Of a stretch of DNA of 64,000 nucleotides, positions 1 through 10,056 are shown piece by piece. Source of the DNA: Hortaea werneckii (lineage: Eukaryota; Ascomycota; Dothideomycetes; Mycosphaerellales; Teratosphaeriaceae). Numbering within the stretch: the first letter of the stretch is position 1; each line of letters opens with the position of its first letter. The notes beneath the pieces are model-generated. The model had not been told where the DNA came from. It worked only from the letters and a program-made list of their open reading frames with translations, and did no database searches. The position numbers and the translations under genes are program-made. The stretch lies in assembly GCA_037044905.1 (NCBI GenBank), contig JBAOKB010000145.1, positions 1-64,000 of the forward strand, written 5' to 3'.

Positions 1-950
1 TCCTGGGCGTGTTCCGCAGATGCAATCTGTGGCCAGGCCCAGCCACTCGATCAGCGAGTAAAGTAGCTAGCGCCACAACTCTGTTTCCCCTCGTCTCCTC
101 ACAATGCCTGATAGACTTTTCCTGGCGTTGCAAAGCAAATGTCGGTTGCAATGTTTGGCCTGGAGCTTGCTACGGGCGGTCCGAAGAAACGCTTGTAGGC
201 TGCTGAGCTTGGAATCGGGCAACTTTTTTGCCACGGATGGCAGGCGCCCTCACGCCTCACAGGCCATGGACACAGGCCCGAAGTGATTTCATCCATGGCC
301 GTGGCGCCCTGGCTGTTATGCCAACACAGCGGACGGACCTGCAGTGATCGCGAGGATCGTCTTGCGGGGGAGCGAATCACGACGATGATCTCATGTCCTG
401 CCAAGCTTCCAGCAGACAGGATAGCGCGTGTTTTGGCGCCGTTGGCCCAGGTACCAATGCGCGCGGGAGGGTCCGTGCGATGTGCTGTATGTTGCAGTCC
501 GCGCAGTAAACTGGGAAAGTTGGCTGCACCTTGCCATGGACGGAGATTTTGGCGGTAGAAGCAAAGCCACCACGAGCCAACCATGTAGGCACGCTAACGC
601 AACTTCCAAGCAAGAATGCCCTCCGAACGCCTGTAGAGCTTGTGCGGTGTCGGTGAATCTAGAACTGACGTCTGCGCTTGCCCGAGCTCCCCTCGCGACC
701 TTACCCAATTTCCCGCCTTCACCCTGCAAGCCACTGCACCACCTTTAAACCCTCGGCGCTTGCATCTTTTCCGCCAGCCTCTTCTTCTCTTCTCCCTCTC
801 TCCTCATCACTGTGTCATCTCCAGCATCTTCAGTCTCTCGCCAGTGACCTCTCCACCTTCCAGCGGACGTCAACCAGCATATCGACCGTTTAGCATCTAT
901 AACGCCAAACGGCACGCAGATCCGCTTTCAGCCAGACACTACCCATCACG
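1..950. other. upstream region, no supported gene
   Basis: Several short open frames occur on both strands, but none shows a recognisable domain, good composition or splice structure. The last ~200 bases before the CFEM gene are rich in C and T (many CTC/TCT runs), as is common in fungal core promoters and 5' leaders. A gene lying mostly left of the window cannot be excluded. Confidence 0.5.
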
Positions 951-2396
951 ATGAAGACTTCCGCGACTATCCTCGCCGGCGCCGCTCTGGTGGCTGCTCA
1001 GGACCTCAGCTCTCTTCCTCAGTGCGGTGTAAGTTATTATCGAGATGCACATGGCTTCAATCCTTCCTCGCTCCTTCCTTTCAATGCTTCCGCACAGCTT
1101 CTGCAATCGCACGTGGCTGACGTTCGATCCAGCAAACATGTATCAACAACATGATCCAGATCGCCAGCTCTCAGCTCGGCTGCGACACCGGCAACGTCGA
1201 CTGCTATTGCCAGCAGCCAGACTTCGGCTACGGTGTCCGTGACTGCGCGCAGGAGGCTTGCCAGAGCGATAGCGATGCCCAGACCGTCATTTCTTTCGGC
1301 CAGCAGTATTGCCAGATGGCTATCGACTCCTACAGCTCCACTGCTTCCGGTACCCCGACCGCATCTGCGCTCTCGGTCCTTTCCTCTGCGACTGGTGGTG
1401 CCGATGGCAACAACGGTCAGGCTTCTTCTACCGCAACTGTCACGTAAGTCCTAATTATTCAAAGGCACCAAACGGCTTTTGTGCTAATGATTATACATAG
1501 GTCGACCATGGGCGGTGGTGCCGGTGGCTCATCTGGAAACTCGACTGGTGGCGCTGGCGGTGCTGGAAGCGGCAACAACAACGGCGGCTCCTCTAGCGCC
1601 ATCACCACCTCTGCCCTGACTGCCCTCGTTTCTGCATCTGACTCGACTTACACCACGACTACCGGTTCTACCACCATCTACGGCGGCGCTGGAGGTGCGA
1701 TGCAGACTGGCGGTGCTGCCGGCTCTGGCTCTGGCTCAGGCTCAGGCTCAGGCTCCGGCTCCGGCAACGGTACCGCAGGTGCAGGTGGTGCGGGCATGAT
1801 GAGCGGCTCTGCTATCTCTACCTCCACTGGCCCCAACGGCCAGCTCTCTACTATCTATGCCGGTGGCGCAGGTGGTATGAGCGGTAGTATGACCCAGAGC
1901 GGCTCTGCGATCTCGACCTCTACCGGCCCCAACGGCCAGGTTTCTACCATCTACGGTGGTGCTGCAGGCGGCATGGGCGGCATGGGAAGCTCTGGCGCAA
2001 GTGGTGAGTCGAACAAAGTCTAGTGGAGTATGAATGCAGCTAATGATTTTCAGGCATGACTATGACCACTGGCTCAGGTAGCGGTTCTTCGGCGACTGAC
2101 AGCGCTGGTAAGCAGATCTGTTCGGCACGATTTGCGTTTTGTCCTTTGCTTACAATTTAACAGGTGGTGCCTCGTCTACCGGCGGCAACGGAAACGGCAG
2201 CGACAACAACGGCGACAACAATGGCGACAACAACGGAGACAACAGCGACAACAACGGCGACAACAACGGCGGCGCAGGGGCTGCTGGTGCCTCGTCCTCT
2301 GAGTCCTCGTCCTCATCCTCGGACAACGCCGCACCGATGAAGACTGCTGCTCCGGCTCTCCTCGGCGCCGCCGCCATGGCCATCTTCGCTCTGTAA
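951..2396 (+). CDS. CFEM-domain GPI-anchored cell-surface protein
   Basis: Five exons fit the frame: 951-1028, 1133-1443, 1501-2003, 2054-2107 and 2164-2396, giving 392 residues. A signal peptide (about residues 1-16) is followed by a CFEM domain with eight cysteines in the family spacing, including C-I-N-N-M-I and GCDTGNVDCYC. The Asp before the fourth Cys is the position that binds haem iron in characterised CFEM proteins. After the domain comes a Ser/Thr/Gly-rich stalk with a Gly-Ser run, a duplicated 32-residue unit and an Asn/Asp/Gly repeat. The C-terminus is a short hydrophobic tail (ending MAIFAL) preceded by small residues, as expected for a GPI signal. Known CFEM proteins act in haem or iron capture, adhesion or host interaction. 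The role here is inferred. Introns 2-4 are short and consensus. The first exon junction was chosen because it restores the CFEM motif. Confidence 0.9.
1802..1978 (+). repeat. tandem 32-residue repeat in CFEM stalk
   Basis: Two copies with a 96-nt period start at 1802 and 1898. Each encodes SGSAISTSTGPNGQ followed by STIY and a Gly-rich stretch. Just upstream (about 1721-1768) lies a (Gly-Ser)n run. Such intragenic repeats commonly vary in copy number in fungal wall proteins. Confidence 0.85.
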
Positions 2397-3247
2397 GATC
2401 TGGGTTATTAGACCTGGTGCTTGCCCTGACCTACTTCATGAGTGGGGTTACAGCTGCAAGCAAATACAGGCATGAGGATACGAGCTTCACGAAAGTAATA
2501 TAAGGGTCTTCGACTCTTTTCCTCCTCTTCCCTTTTTTCATCATGTGGCAGGATATAGGTCGTATGAAAAGATGAAGGACGATGGTTGGGTCCAAGTAGC
2601 GCTGCTTTGATCTCCGCCATTTTCCCCTGCGATGATACCACACGAGATCATGGAGATGCATACTTGAGCAAGATGTTTGAAAAAAAAGGGAAGGGGAAGA
2701 GTATCGTGGGGTGCCCTTTCATTTTCGTAGCGACGAGATTTTCTTTGATAATTTGCGCCATTATCTCTGATGTGCGCGCGAGTGGATGTAATTCTTAATA
2801 CGAGAGTAGTAGTGTCTATATTACCGATGCCCAAATGCTTGGAATCTTGAGATTCCTTTTCGAATATTTCACTTTTTCTCTGCTGCTCTATTGTTGGTGT
2901 GAGGTACGAATAAGGTGCGTCGTCAGCATTCCTCTTTCCCCGCAATCGCGAATCCGGGGCGCGCTGATCTTGCTCTTGTGGACATGATCTTCTCTCCTGC
3001 TGCACAGCATGTATGTCCCTTTCGAACCGTTTGGCGGGGGACCTTGGATGGAATCATGTGACTCCCATGTCCTCACCAGTCCCTCCATCTTGCATCTTTC
3101 CTGCGCACTTCGAACCTCGAGCTGTCCAGTCCATACATGGATCCTGAAGAACCCGCCCCCCTCCCACCTGCAGCTTTGGCTACTGTGCTAGCCTTCCCGG
3201 CAAGCCAGGCTCCAATACTTTCTTCCATCTAGATTACCCGCCGTCTT

Positions 3248-3278
<31 letters not shown>

Positions 3279-3988
3279 GTATAAAGTGACTGTATTAGCT
3301 TTGGAGGAAGATTATTCAGAGACTCCTGATGCCGACGCACGACGTCGCTAAGGAAGTTGTGGCTGCGTCTGTGGGGCCAGTGCCCTTTGCCTACGTGGAC
3401 TTTACACTCTCCCCAAGATGTACGGCGACCAACCCTTCTTATCGGGAAGGCTTTCATATGATGCTAGGTACTCTGCATGTTTACTTCGAAACACCTCCAA
3501 AGTGGCTGGCGGTTGCTCTTGTGTCGGGTGTGGGTCTAAGATCTGAAACCTGCAGAATGGGCAATATTTTACATGACACAATCATTCTAGGGGGGTTCCA
3601 AAGTCGCAGAGAACTGGAAAGATGCGTCTGGCGTACACAGTGTCGCCAAGCTTGCCAGGTTCCTAGCTGGATAGCGTAGCAGCATCTTGCTCGGGCAAGC
3701 CGTCGTTACCGCGGTCTTCGGGCGATATCGTGACCTTTGTTTCGCGGAACGATCCAAGGTCATCCTAGACCGTCGGGCGGAAGACACGGCCATTTTGGAT
3801 ATTGAGTGCAGATCACGGGAATACTGAGAGGAAAGAGGGTTGGAAGACTTGAATCTCTTTTAATAACAAAGAGGGCTAGTGGAACCGGAGTCAAAGCTTT
3901 TTTCATCATTACATCTTATTCTCATCACCTCATCTACAAAGCACTACAACATCTCCCATCAGGTCTTCCGAGGGGCAAAGAGCCTCGC
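2397..3988. other. convergent intergenic region
   Basis: This is the space between the 3' ends of the CFEM gene (+) and the GH67 gene (-). It holds only short unsupported frames and one long poly-C run. No RNA gene or mobile element was recognised. Confidence 0.6.
3248..3276 (+). repeat. poly-C homopolymer, 29 nt
   Basis: An uninterrupted run of 29 C lies between two convergent genes. The complementary strand is poly-G, which can form G-quadruplexes. Exact length is uncertain because such runs are error-prone in sequencing. Confidence 0.9.
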
Positions 3989-6647
3989 TTAATCAACAAC
4001 CCCAGGAGGGAAGATGCTGATATAATCCACAGCGGCGACATCCTCCCTCTCCGGCTCGCCCACAATCTTAAGCACGTCGCCACTCCTCACCTCGACGTCG
4101 TGAAACGTGATCCGGGTGTTGGAGTCGCCGTTGATAGCTACTGCCGGCGCGTGTCCGAGCTGGTATTCCATATCGCCCTTCCATTCTCCGACCATGCGGT
4201 CGTTGAGATACAGAGTCCAGTGGGCGATGCCGATGGCTACGTCGAAGTAGTTGACGGCAACATCGTACGTGCTTGAGTTGGATGTGAGGAGCGAATCCGG
4301 GACCGTGGCGGTCGCGGTCGCCGTATCGTTCGAGCTCGCCGCGATCAGACGGCCGCTGGAGGCGGTGTTCCAGGGCTCGGCGATGGTGACGTTGTAACCG
4401 TCTAGCTCCATCGACTCGGCCTCGATCCGGTAGGGGAAGTCGCCTCCGCATCCTCCTCGGTTCTGTTCGTCGGGAATGCTAGATAGGTTGTAGTAGAACT
4501 GGTTGATAGTGTCACGCCAAACGATGGAGTGCCCTCCTTGGTAGATCAAGCGATATAGCTGCTCCTCATATTGCTGCTGGTTCATCTTGCCCTTCAAGGC
4601 CTCCCATCGAGGTGCGTACGTTTGTGCGTTGGCAGCACCCGCGTAGTGGGCGTTGTAGAAATGCTGGATGACGGTCTCGTCTGACTCCTTGAGAGGGTAG
4701 GTGTAGTTCACGTGGTGGAACCACAAGAGCAAGTCGTCCGGCGTCGTAGAGATGTTGTCGTACTTGTTCCTTACTATCGCCGGATATTGCCCAGCAAAGC
4801 CGGTACCGTTGAAGACAGTACGGTCCATTCCAATACTGAAAGTATCGGCTCTTGTCCATTGGCCCCATGGATTGCCGTCTTGAGAAGCTGGATCGGGGCC
4901 GTAGTGGCTTCCAGTGATGTCCGCGAGAGTCTGGATGCCCAAGTTGCCACTGTAGTTCTCGTACGTAGGCCATGATTCCATAGAGATCTCCTTAATTGTC
5001 TGGATGACATCGGGGTTGTGGTTGAAAGTCATACGGGTCCAGTCCTGAATGACATCCTCGCCTGAAACCGTGGGGTCCCATGACATGCGTCCGTATAGGT
5101 AAAGGTTTGACATGGCAAGGTGAGATCCAAGCCATGTCTGGTTTAATCCCACATTGATGACAGCAGCGTATCCTCCGAGCGACTGGTTGAAGCGGCGCCC
5201 AGCGATGATATCTCTGACAAGAGAGGGCTTTTCTTCGTACCGCATGTCCCAGTCGAGGACGGACTTCCACAAATCTGCGTAGTAGAACACATGACACTGT
5301 TGCCCGAGATACTCCTGGGTCACCTGCAATTCAATGGCTGTCGCAGTGTTCTGAAGGTGAGCAAACAGCGGAGATGCTGGCTCACGGACCTGGAAGTCGA
5401 TGGGACCGTACTTGACTGTTTTCGGCATGGTCAGTAACTCTTCGTGCTGTTTTGGACGTATGGTGTGACAGAGGATTCAACTTACTTTGGACGACCACGT
5501 TGTCTTCGAATTTACCGTCAAGCCCATCAAAGAACTCTACGGCGGCGTTTGCACGGTCTGCCCGCCAGTCTTCAGTCTGGTTCAAAGAAGTCGAATCGTA
5601 GACAAAACCACGGAACATGACAACGCCACCGTAGGGCTGGACTCGGCGGGCGAAGAGGTTGGCACCGTCAGCCAATGTGCGATTGTATGTGAGTGGTCCT
5701 GGTTGGCCCTCAGAGTTGGCCTTCACAAGGTAGCCGGCCATGTCAGGAATGTGCGAGTAGATGAGATCAGTGCGATCCTGCCAAAATTGGATGACCGATT
5801 CATCGAATGGGTCAAAGGTGTCGAGCACACCCAACAGCTCTGGCGTAGCGAAGTTCAGCGACATTCCAAGTCGTACGCCATAGGGCCGCATGAGATCCGC
5901 AATCCTCCCCAGGCCTTCCACAATGCGCGGCTCTACCATGCTCTCGTTGGCATTGACGTTGTTGACGACAAGCGCGTTGATGCCGACGGACGCCAAAAGG
6001 CGGGCGTACAGAGGCACGCGGCTCAGATCCTCCCTCACGCCACCATCCTTGAAGAAAATGGAGTCGCCTGCATAGCCTCGCTCGACACTGCCATGGTTGC
6101 CGCCATCTTGGAGATTGTCCCATTGGTTGCCCCATCTGATAGGAGCATCTGGGTTGGAAGTGTACGAGTCCTGCGGAATTCTACCTTGCGCGAGCCAAGC
6201 GAGTAACTTGAAAGCACCGTAGAGGGCTCCGCGCTGATTTGAGCCAATGATGTGCACATCAGATCCAGAGAAGGCGATATGGTAGCCGTCCTCGATAAGT
6301 TCAGGCTCTTCGCCCATGTCGATGGAAGCACCTTCGAATTGATCCATGCTTCCCACAATGAGAGTTCCGGTAGCATTTCGGTAAGATCCTTTCTCGCTCA
6401 TGCTGTAGCTGACGTCGACATTTGCTCCAAGGATTCCAGCCATGCCGCTCATCAGCTCTTGGCCTGCCGTGAACACCGGGCTGGTCTCGGAGTCATTGAG
6501 GGCAACGATGTGTCCAGGAACTTGGCCTCGAAGACTGTCCGCATTTGGAATGCGAGCATAGCGTAGCCACCCATCAATGCCAGTCACATTCTGTGCAGCG
6601 ACTGCATATTGCAGTGCAGACACACAAAAAAGCAGCCAAAGATACAT
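3989..6647 (-). CDS. aguA: GH67 alpha-glucuronidase, secreted
   Basis: Two exons (6647-5486, 5415-3989; 70-nt intron) encode 862 residues, close to the ~840 usual for fungal GH67. The ATG at 6647 gives a clean signal peptide (MYLWLLFCVSALQYAVAA). There is no ATG further upstream in this frame. The VKANSEGQPGP motif carries the general acid Glu (residue 313). Downstream, the DNVVVQIKYGPIDFQVREP region carries the Asp and Glu that act as catalytic bases in characterised GH67 enzymes. It is split exactly by the intron, which confirms the splice. The enzyme removes 4-O-methyl-glucuronic acid side chains from short xylo-oligosaccharides. It is divergent from the GH5 mannanase, with which it shares a promoter region. 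Confidence 0.95.
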
Positions 6648-6723
6648 GTTGCACAGACCCTGCCTGCACCAATGCACCAAAGTGTCGATCTCGCATGTTC
6701 CTGCGCGGCACCAGCGCAGCTGA

Positions 6724-6729
6724 TATATA
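6724..6729 (-). promoter_or_regulatory. TATA-like box of GH67 gene
   Basis: TATATA lies about 77 bp upstream of the GH67 start codon on the minus strand, a position suited to a core promoter. Confidence 0.5.
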
Positions 6730-7075
6730 CATGTTGCCAGTGCAGTAACTCCGCCTGTCGCCAGCGGTTGTAGTGTGCGGTGGTCCTGTAGTCCGGTTTA
6801 TCCCTTCACTTTAACCGGAGGAGAATGGGGAACCAAGCCATTCTTGGCGTGGAGAAGTCCACTTTGCCAAGATCATCACGCCCCCAAAGGGAAGGTCCCG
6901 TCGGCAACTGATGCCAGGTCTCCAGCCACGTGCAGAAATAACCGGTTGACCTTCACAAAAGCCGATGATGTGCGAGGCAGCTCTGAGGTGCTTGAGCATG
7001 TTTGGCGAGTGGTGCACTGCCCTAAAGCCGTCATGCGATTGGAGGGAAAATGGGGCGGGAGCGAAAGGCGAAGAT

Positions 7076-7083
7076 GGCTAGCC
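7076..7083. promoter_or_regulatory. palindromic GGCTAGCC, possible XlnR-type site
   Basis: GGCTAGCC reads GGCTAG on both strands, matching the GGCTAR core recognised by the xylanolytic activator XlnR/Xyr1. It is only a sequence match. Confidence 0.35.
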
Positions 7084-7431
7084 ATAATTTGCCTATTGTA
7101 GCACACAATTTATGGTTTGGATAGAGCAATCGAGTACTACGGACTACCTTCAATGCCACATCAGCAACCCAGCGTACGACGGTTAAGGCAATCTTGCCGC
7201 CGTTAAGAGGGGCGAAAGGAAAGCTACGATTGACATTTCTACCGTATCTTAGCTTTGCAGCCTTCGACATCTTCAAGGAAGAGAAGCCATGGCCAGATCT
7301 TGCGCAGTAGTCGAGGATTTCAATCACAGATTGGGACTGAGTATCCCACCAGGGAGCATCGTCTTGCTGATGCCGCAGATCGCTTGCTGTATCGCGTAGT
7401 GCCGACTTCTGGGCCGTCTTGATCGTGACAT

Positions 7432-7438
7432 GGCTAAA
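7432..7438 (+). promoter_or_regulatory. GGCTAAA, canonical XlnR-type motif
   Basis: GGCTAAA is the classic XlnR/Xyr1 binding motif in Aspergillus and Trichoderma hemicellulase promoters. It lies in the middle of the shared GH67/GH5 promoter region, about 0.8 kb from the GH67 start and 1 kb from the GH5 start. Confidence 0.45.
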
Positions 7439-8346
7439 GACATTTCCTGTGAGGTCTGGTGGCGAAATAGCTCCTCTTTCAGATGCTGGCTCGCTGCGAG
7501 GCCGGAAACTAGTATCATCCGAAGACAAGATGTGGCAAAGTTGTGCGACTACGGTTCAGTCTGCCGACGCTACGACCAAGGCAAGGTGACAAGACCAAGT
7601 ATGAGGAAGCGTCTACTCACACTCCACCATGTGAGCCGATCGGACCAGGACTCGGAGGGGTCCATGGAAGCCGGTGAAGTCCATTTGCCGTGTCTCTCGT
7701 CCAGACATGCCACCGCCTCTGCTTTGCTCAAGACAGATGCGGATTAGGCGAAGTGTCCGGCGCCAGAAATCAAATTCTGTATTGGGCCACCAAAGGAGGG
7801 CAAGCCAAGACTTGAGGCCTCTGAATGACCCTTTCGTCACGGGGAGCGAGCGAAATCTGTTCAGATAGTGACGGGGAGGACGAAACGGGCATGGGTAGCG
7901 AAGGATGTGCTGCATGGGGAACGGAAGCGCGGTGGCTCCTTCCGTGACGAAAACGGCCGGGCGGGACGTCCCACATTACTTTTCATGCATGGGGTCGCAT
8001 GTAGATGAATAGGAGGTGTGTTAAACTGGTGTACTCGTCTTGTGTCCGAAACAGACCTTGTACCCAAATCGCCGTGGGCATCTCTATTGACATCGCTGGG
8101 TTGTTATGAAGTCAAGATGAACTCTTTGCGACTGCTGGAAGATCTCATGTGCAAGAGACTGGACGACTCTTCCCGCGAGGGCTGTCCTGATTTCATTGCT
8201 CAGGTCCAGAGAAGCACCTCGTTACCTTGAAACATCCGTCTAGGAACCTCACAGTACTTGTATTGACGGCGAAATAGATTCCGTGTCAAGAGGGGCAAAG
8301 TATAGGGCACGACTTGAGGCGTCACCATACAGGTAGGTGGGCGACA

Positions 8347-8354
8347 TTTATATA
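8347..8354 (+). promoter_or_regulatory. TATA-like box of GH5 gene
   Basis: TTTATATA lies about 80 bp upstream of the mannanase start codon. Confidence 0.5.
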
Positions 8355-8431
8355 CACCTTTATTCTCTTCGCAGTCGCAACAGGCTGCGTCTTCTCCCTC
8401 CTAACTTCTCACGACCTGCACCTTCATCACT

Positions 8432-9908
8432 ATGAAACATTGTTCTTTTGTCGCGGCTCTGGTAGCCTTTGCTCCTTTCCTTGCTGCTGCCCAACAGGAA
8501 GTCGGCGCGTACGGACAGTGCGGAGGTAGCAACTATAATGGCCCTACAGCATGCGTCTCTGGATACCACTGTGAGCACTACAACGACTACTACTCGCAAT
8601 GTATCCCTGGCGGATCCGAAGCCACTTCAACGGCGGACCCTGTAACAAAGGTCATTAGCTCTACGGCCAAGTCTGAGAGCACGTCGTCTGCGACATCAGC
8701 TCAGAGCACGGCCTCACCAACTGAGACGGGCTCCCCTAGTGGTACCTCTCCTGCTTCTTACCCAGCCACGAGCGGCACTAGCTTCGTAATTGATGGAGAA
8801 CCTGGATACTTTGCAGGTACTAACTCTTACTGGATTGGGTTCCTCACCAACGACGCCGATGTCGACCTCGTTATGGAGCATCTCCAGGAATCTGGACTCA
8901 AGATCCTACGTGTCTGGGGTTTCAACGACGTTACGTCCACACCTAGCGATGGCACCGTGTATTATCAATCCTTTGCTGGTGGCGAACCTACCATCAACAC
9001 TGGCGCCAATGGCCTTCAACGTCTGGACTATGTGGTGAAGAGTGCTGAAGCTCATGGCATCAAGCTCATGTGAGAATCTAATATTGTACTAAGGGTTCTG
9101 AACTTCACTAATACATACCAGCATCAACTTTGTCAACAACTGGACAGACTACGGCGGTATGGCAGCTTACTTTGACTACGCCGGCATCAGCGACAACACG
9201 CAATGGTAAGCTTTCCCCTTTCTCGTGGCACTGTCGCCCGATCAACTGCTGAAACACCCAAGGTACAACAACACCAAGGCGCAAACCCAGTATAAGAAGT
9301 ACATCAAAGCCGTCGTCTCCCGCTACCCCAGCAGCCCCGCCATCTTCGCCTGGGAACTAGCCAACGAACCACGCTGTACAGGCTGCGACCTCAGCGTCCT
9401 GAAGACCTGGATCGCCGACACAGCCGCGTACATCAAGAGCCTCGACGCCAACCGCATGGTGACCACAGGAGAGGAAGGCTTCGGGCTCTCGATCGGCGAC
9501 GACGGTAGCTATCCCTATACCACCGGCGCCGGAGGCTCCGACTTCGAGGAGACGTGCGCGATCGAGAATATCGATTTCTGCACCTATCACCTCTACCCGG
9601 ATAGCTGGTCCGTCTCGCCGGCGAAAGCATGGGGCAATGCGTGGATCGAGAACCATGCTAAGGCTTGCGTGGCGGCTGGAAAGCCGTGTTTGCTGGAGGA
9701 ATTCGGCTTTTCGAATAATTGCGAGGTCGAGAGTTCATGGCAGGCGACTGCGCTCGGCGCCGAGGGCAACAGTGGGGATTTGTTCTGGCAGTATGGCGAT
9801 ACGCTTAGCTATGGCCAGACGCATCAGGATGGTAATTCCGTCTACTACGGCACCGACCTCTATGATTGCATTGTGACGGATCATGTGAGCGATATTGATG
9901 CTGCTTAG
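8432..9908 (+). CDS. secreted CBM1-GH5 endo-1,4-beta-mannanase
   Basis: Three exons (8432-9069, 9122-9205, 9263-9908) encode 455 residues. Order: signal peptide (about 1-19), a CBM1 cellulose-binding module (YGQCGG...YYSQCIPGG), a Ser/Thr-rich linker, then a GH5 domain of the fungal mannanase type (subfamily 7). WELANEPRC carries the acid/base Glu (residue 276). LLEEFGF carries the nucleophile Glu (residue 387, directly before FG). Both intron junctions restore conserved sequence (KLIINFVNNW and QWYNN). The enzyme would cleave beta-1,4-mannan while tethered to cellulose. An N-terminal rather than C-terminal CBM1 occurs in some fungal mannanases. It lies tail-to-tail with xanthine dehydrogenase, 148 bp apart. 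Confidence 0.95.
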
Positions 9909-10056
9909 GAAGCGGTGGCGAACCGGTTGGGGAAAACATCGAAATGAAGGGAAACCATATTGCTCTCATTGACATTGGATATCATGGTCGAGCTTTGCAT
10001 TCGTTCTCCAAACGTCTACCATATCGTAACATTCGTTCATCATAGTCCGCTTCGCT

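Larger units (their letters stand above)
6648..8431. other. shared divergent promoter region of GH67 and GH5 genes
   Basis: About 1.8 kb separates the two start codons. Short frames on both strands (largest 165 codons, on the minus strand) have no recognisable domain and are treated as noise. The region holds a TATA-like box near each gene and XlnR-type motifs, listed separately. Confidence 0.6.
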
